From contig CAYXOL010000020.1 in NCBI GenBank assembly GCA_964467165.1, positions 11,635-75,634 of the forward strand: a stretch of 64,000 bases of DNA. Direction: 5' to 3'. Position numbers and translations under genes: made by a program. The notes under the pieces were generated by a model. It did not search any database, was not told where the DNA came from, and worked only from the letters and a program-made list of their open reading frames with translations. This document shows positions 63,959 to 64,000 of this stretch, piece by piece. Each line of letters opens with the position of its first letter. Position 1 is the stretch's first letter. The DNA is from Clostridium_AD sp964467165 (GTDB lineage: Bacteria; Bacillota; Clostridia; Clostridiales; Clostridiaceae).

Positions 63959-64000
63959 ATGAAAAAAATATTATCAATTTTAACTTGTGCTGTTTTAATT
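63959..64000 (+). CDS. Start of a second secreted-peptide gene (runs off right edge)
   Basis: The first 14 codons (MKKILSILTCAVLI) are the same as in the gene at 55933, behind the same leader. The rest is outside the window, so whether the mature part is longer or different cannot be seen. Confidence 0.7.
   Translation, partial: MKKILSILTCAVLI

Overview
The window is very AT-rich DNA with Clostridium-type genes: GGAGG ribosome sites, many short intergenic hairpins, DUF1659/DUF2922/YvrJ/BhlA-like small proteins, an ImmR-ImmA switch, a DUF2680 secreted protein and an ECF sigma/anti-sigma pair. I read it as an accessory stretch of a low-GC Clostridium chromosome (or large plasmid), dominated by mobile and defence genes and by decayed, duplicated fragments. 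No rRNA, intact tRNA or CRISPR array is visible.

0-5 kb: small unknown genes, a DUF2971 protein, a protein with three HTH-like repeats, and a DUF3644 (HEPN-like) protein. 4.4-14.3 kb: a four-gene recombinase operon (two tyrosine recombinases, a 989-aa repeat protein and an HTH/coiled-coil protein), comparable in layout to Tn554 tnpABC or the gamma-mobile-trio. It is followed by two HTH genes and an unknown 316-aa gene. A decayed inverted copy of that last gene and of its terminator hairpin lies on the left side, so the module is bracketed by an inverted repeat of about 0.55-0.66 kb. A truncated helicase gene begins just outside the right arm.

14.4-16.8 kb: helicase fragments and two MazG-like genes, one broken. 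16.9-26.5 kb: a largely intact defence operon with a MORC/MutL-type GHKL ATPase, a Z1-domain SF2-like ATPase, a PD-(D/E)XK nuclease, an AIPR protein and a DNA cytosine methyltransferase. A wrecked vsr gene lies just before the methylase. These should act as one methylation-linked restriction system: the methylase marks self DNA, and the ATPases and nuclease act on unmarked DNA.

26.7-43.1 kb: a graveyard of defence and toxin genes. It holds an N-truncated mcrB, a frameshifted DUF2357/PD-(D/E)XK partner whose C-terminal part is duplicated 5.5 kb away, a RhuM fragment, UPF0175 with a broken DUF3368 PIN toxin, a broken DUF3990 with two small partners, and a Uma2 gene with a nonsense codon. Intact genes among them are a 552-aa helical protein, a YkgJ-type cysteine-cluster protein and a 164-aa unknown protein.

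43.2-57.4 kb: phage or bacteriocin-like remains. An ImmR/ImmA lysogeny switch faces a Cro-like gene, a DnaD-type replisome gene and a sigma-70 gene with an apparent ATT start. Pieces of a sigma-DUF1659-DUF2922-YvrJ-holin-endolysin cluster are scattered on both strands. 54.2-59.1 kb also has single-gene units (two GNAT acetyltransferases, a membrane protein, an unknown protein), some followed by a shared element of about 36 bp, which looks cassette-like. 59.4-64 kb: a DUF2680 protein with a Gly-Gln repeat, an intact glucosaminidase endolysin, an ECF sigma/anti-sigma pair, a membrane protein and a frameshifted secreted Cys-rich protein. At the right edge is the start of a second copy of a short secreted-peptide gene with its palindromic leader.
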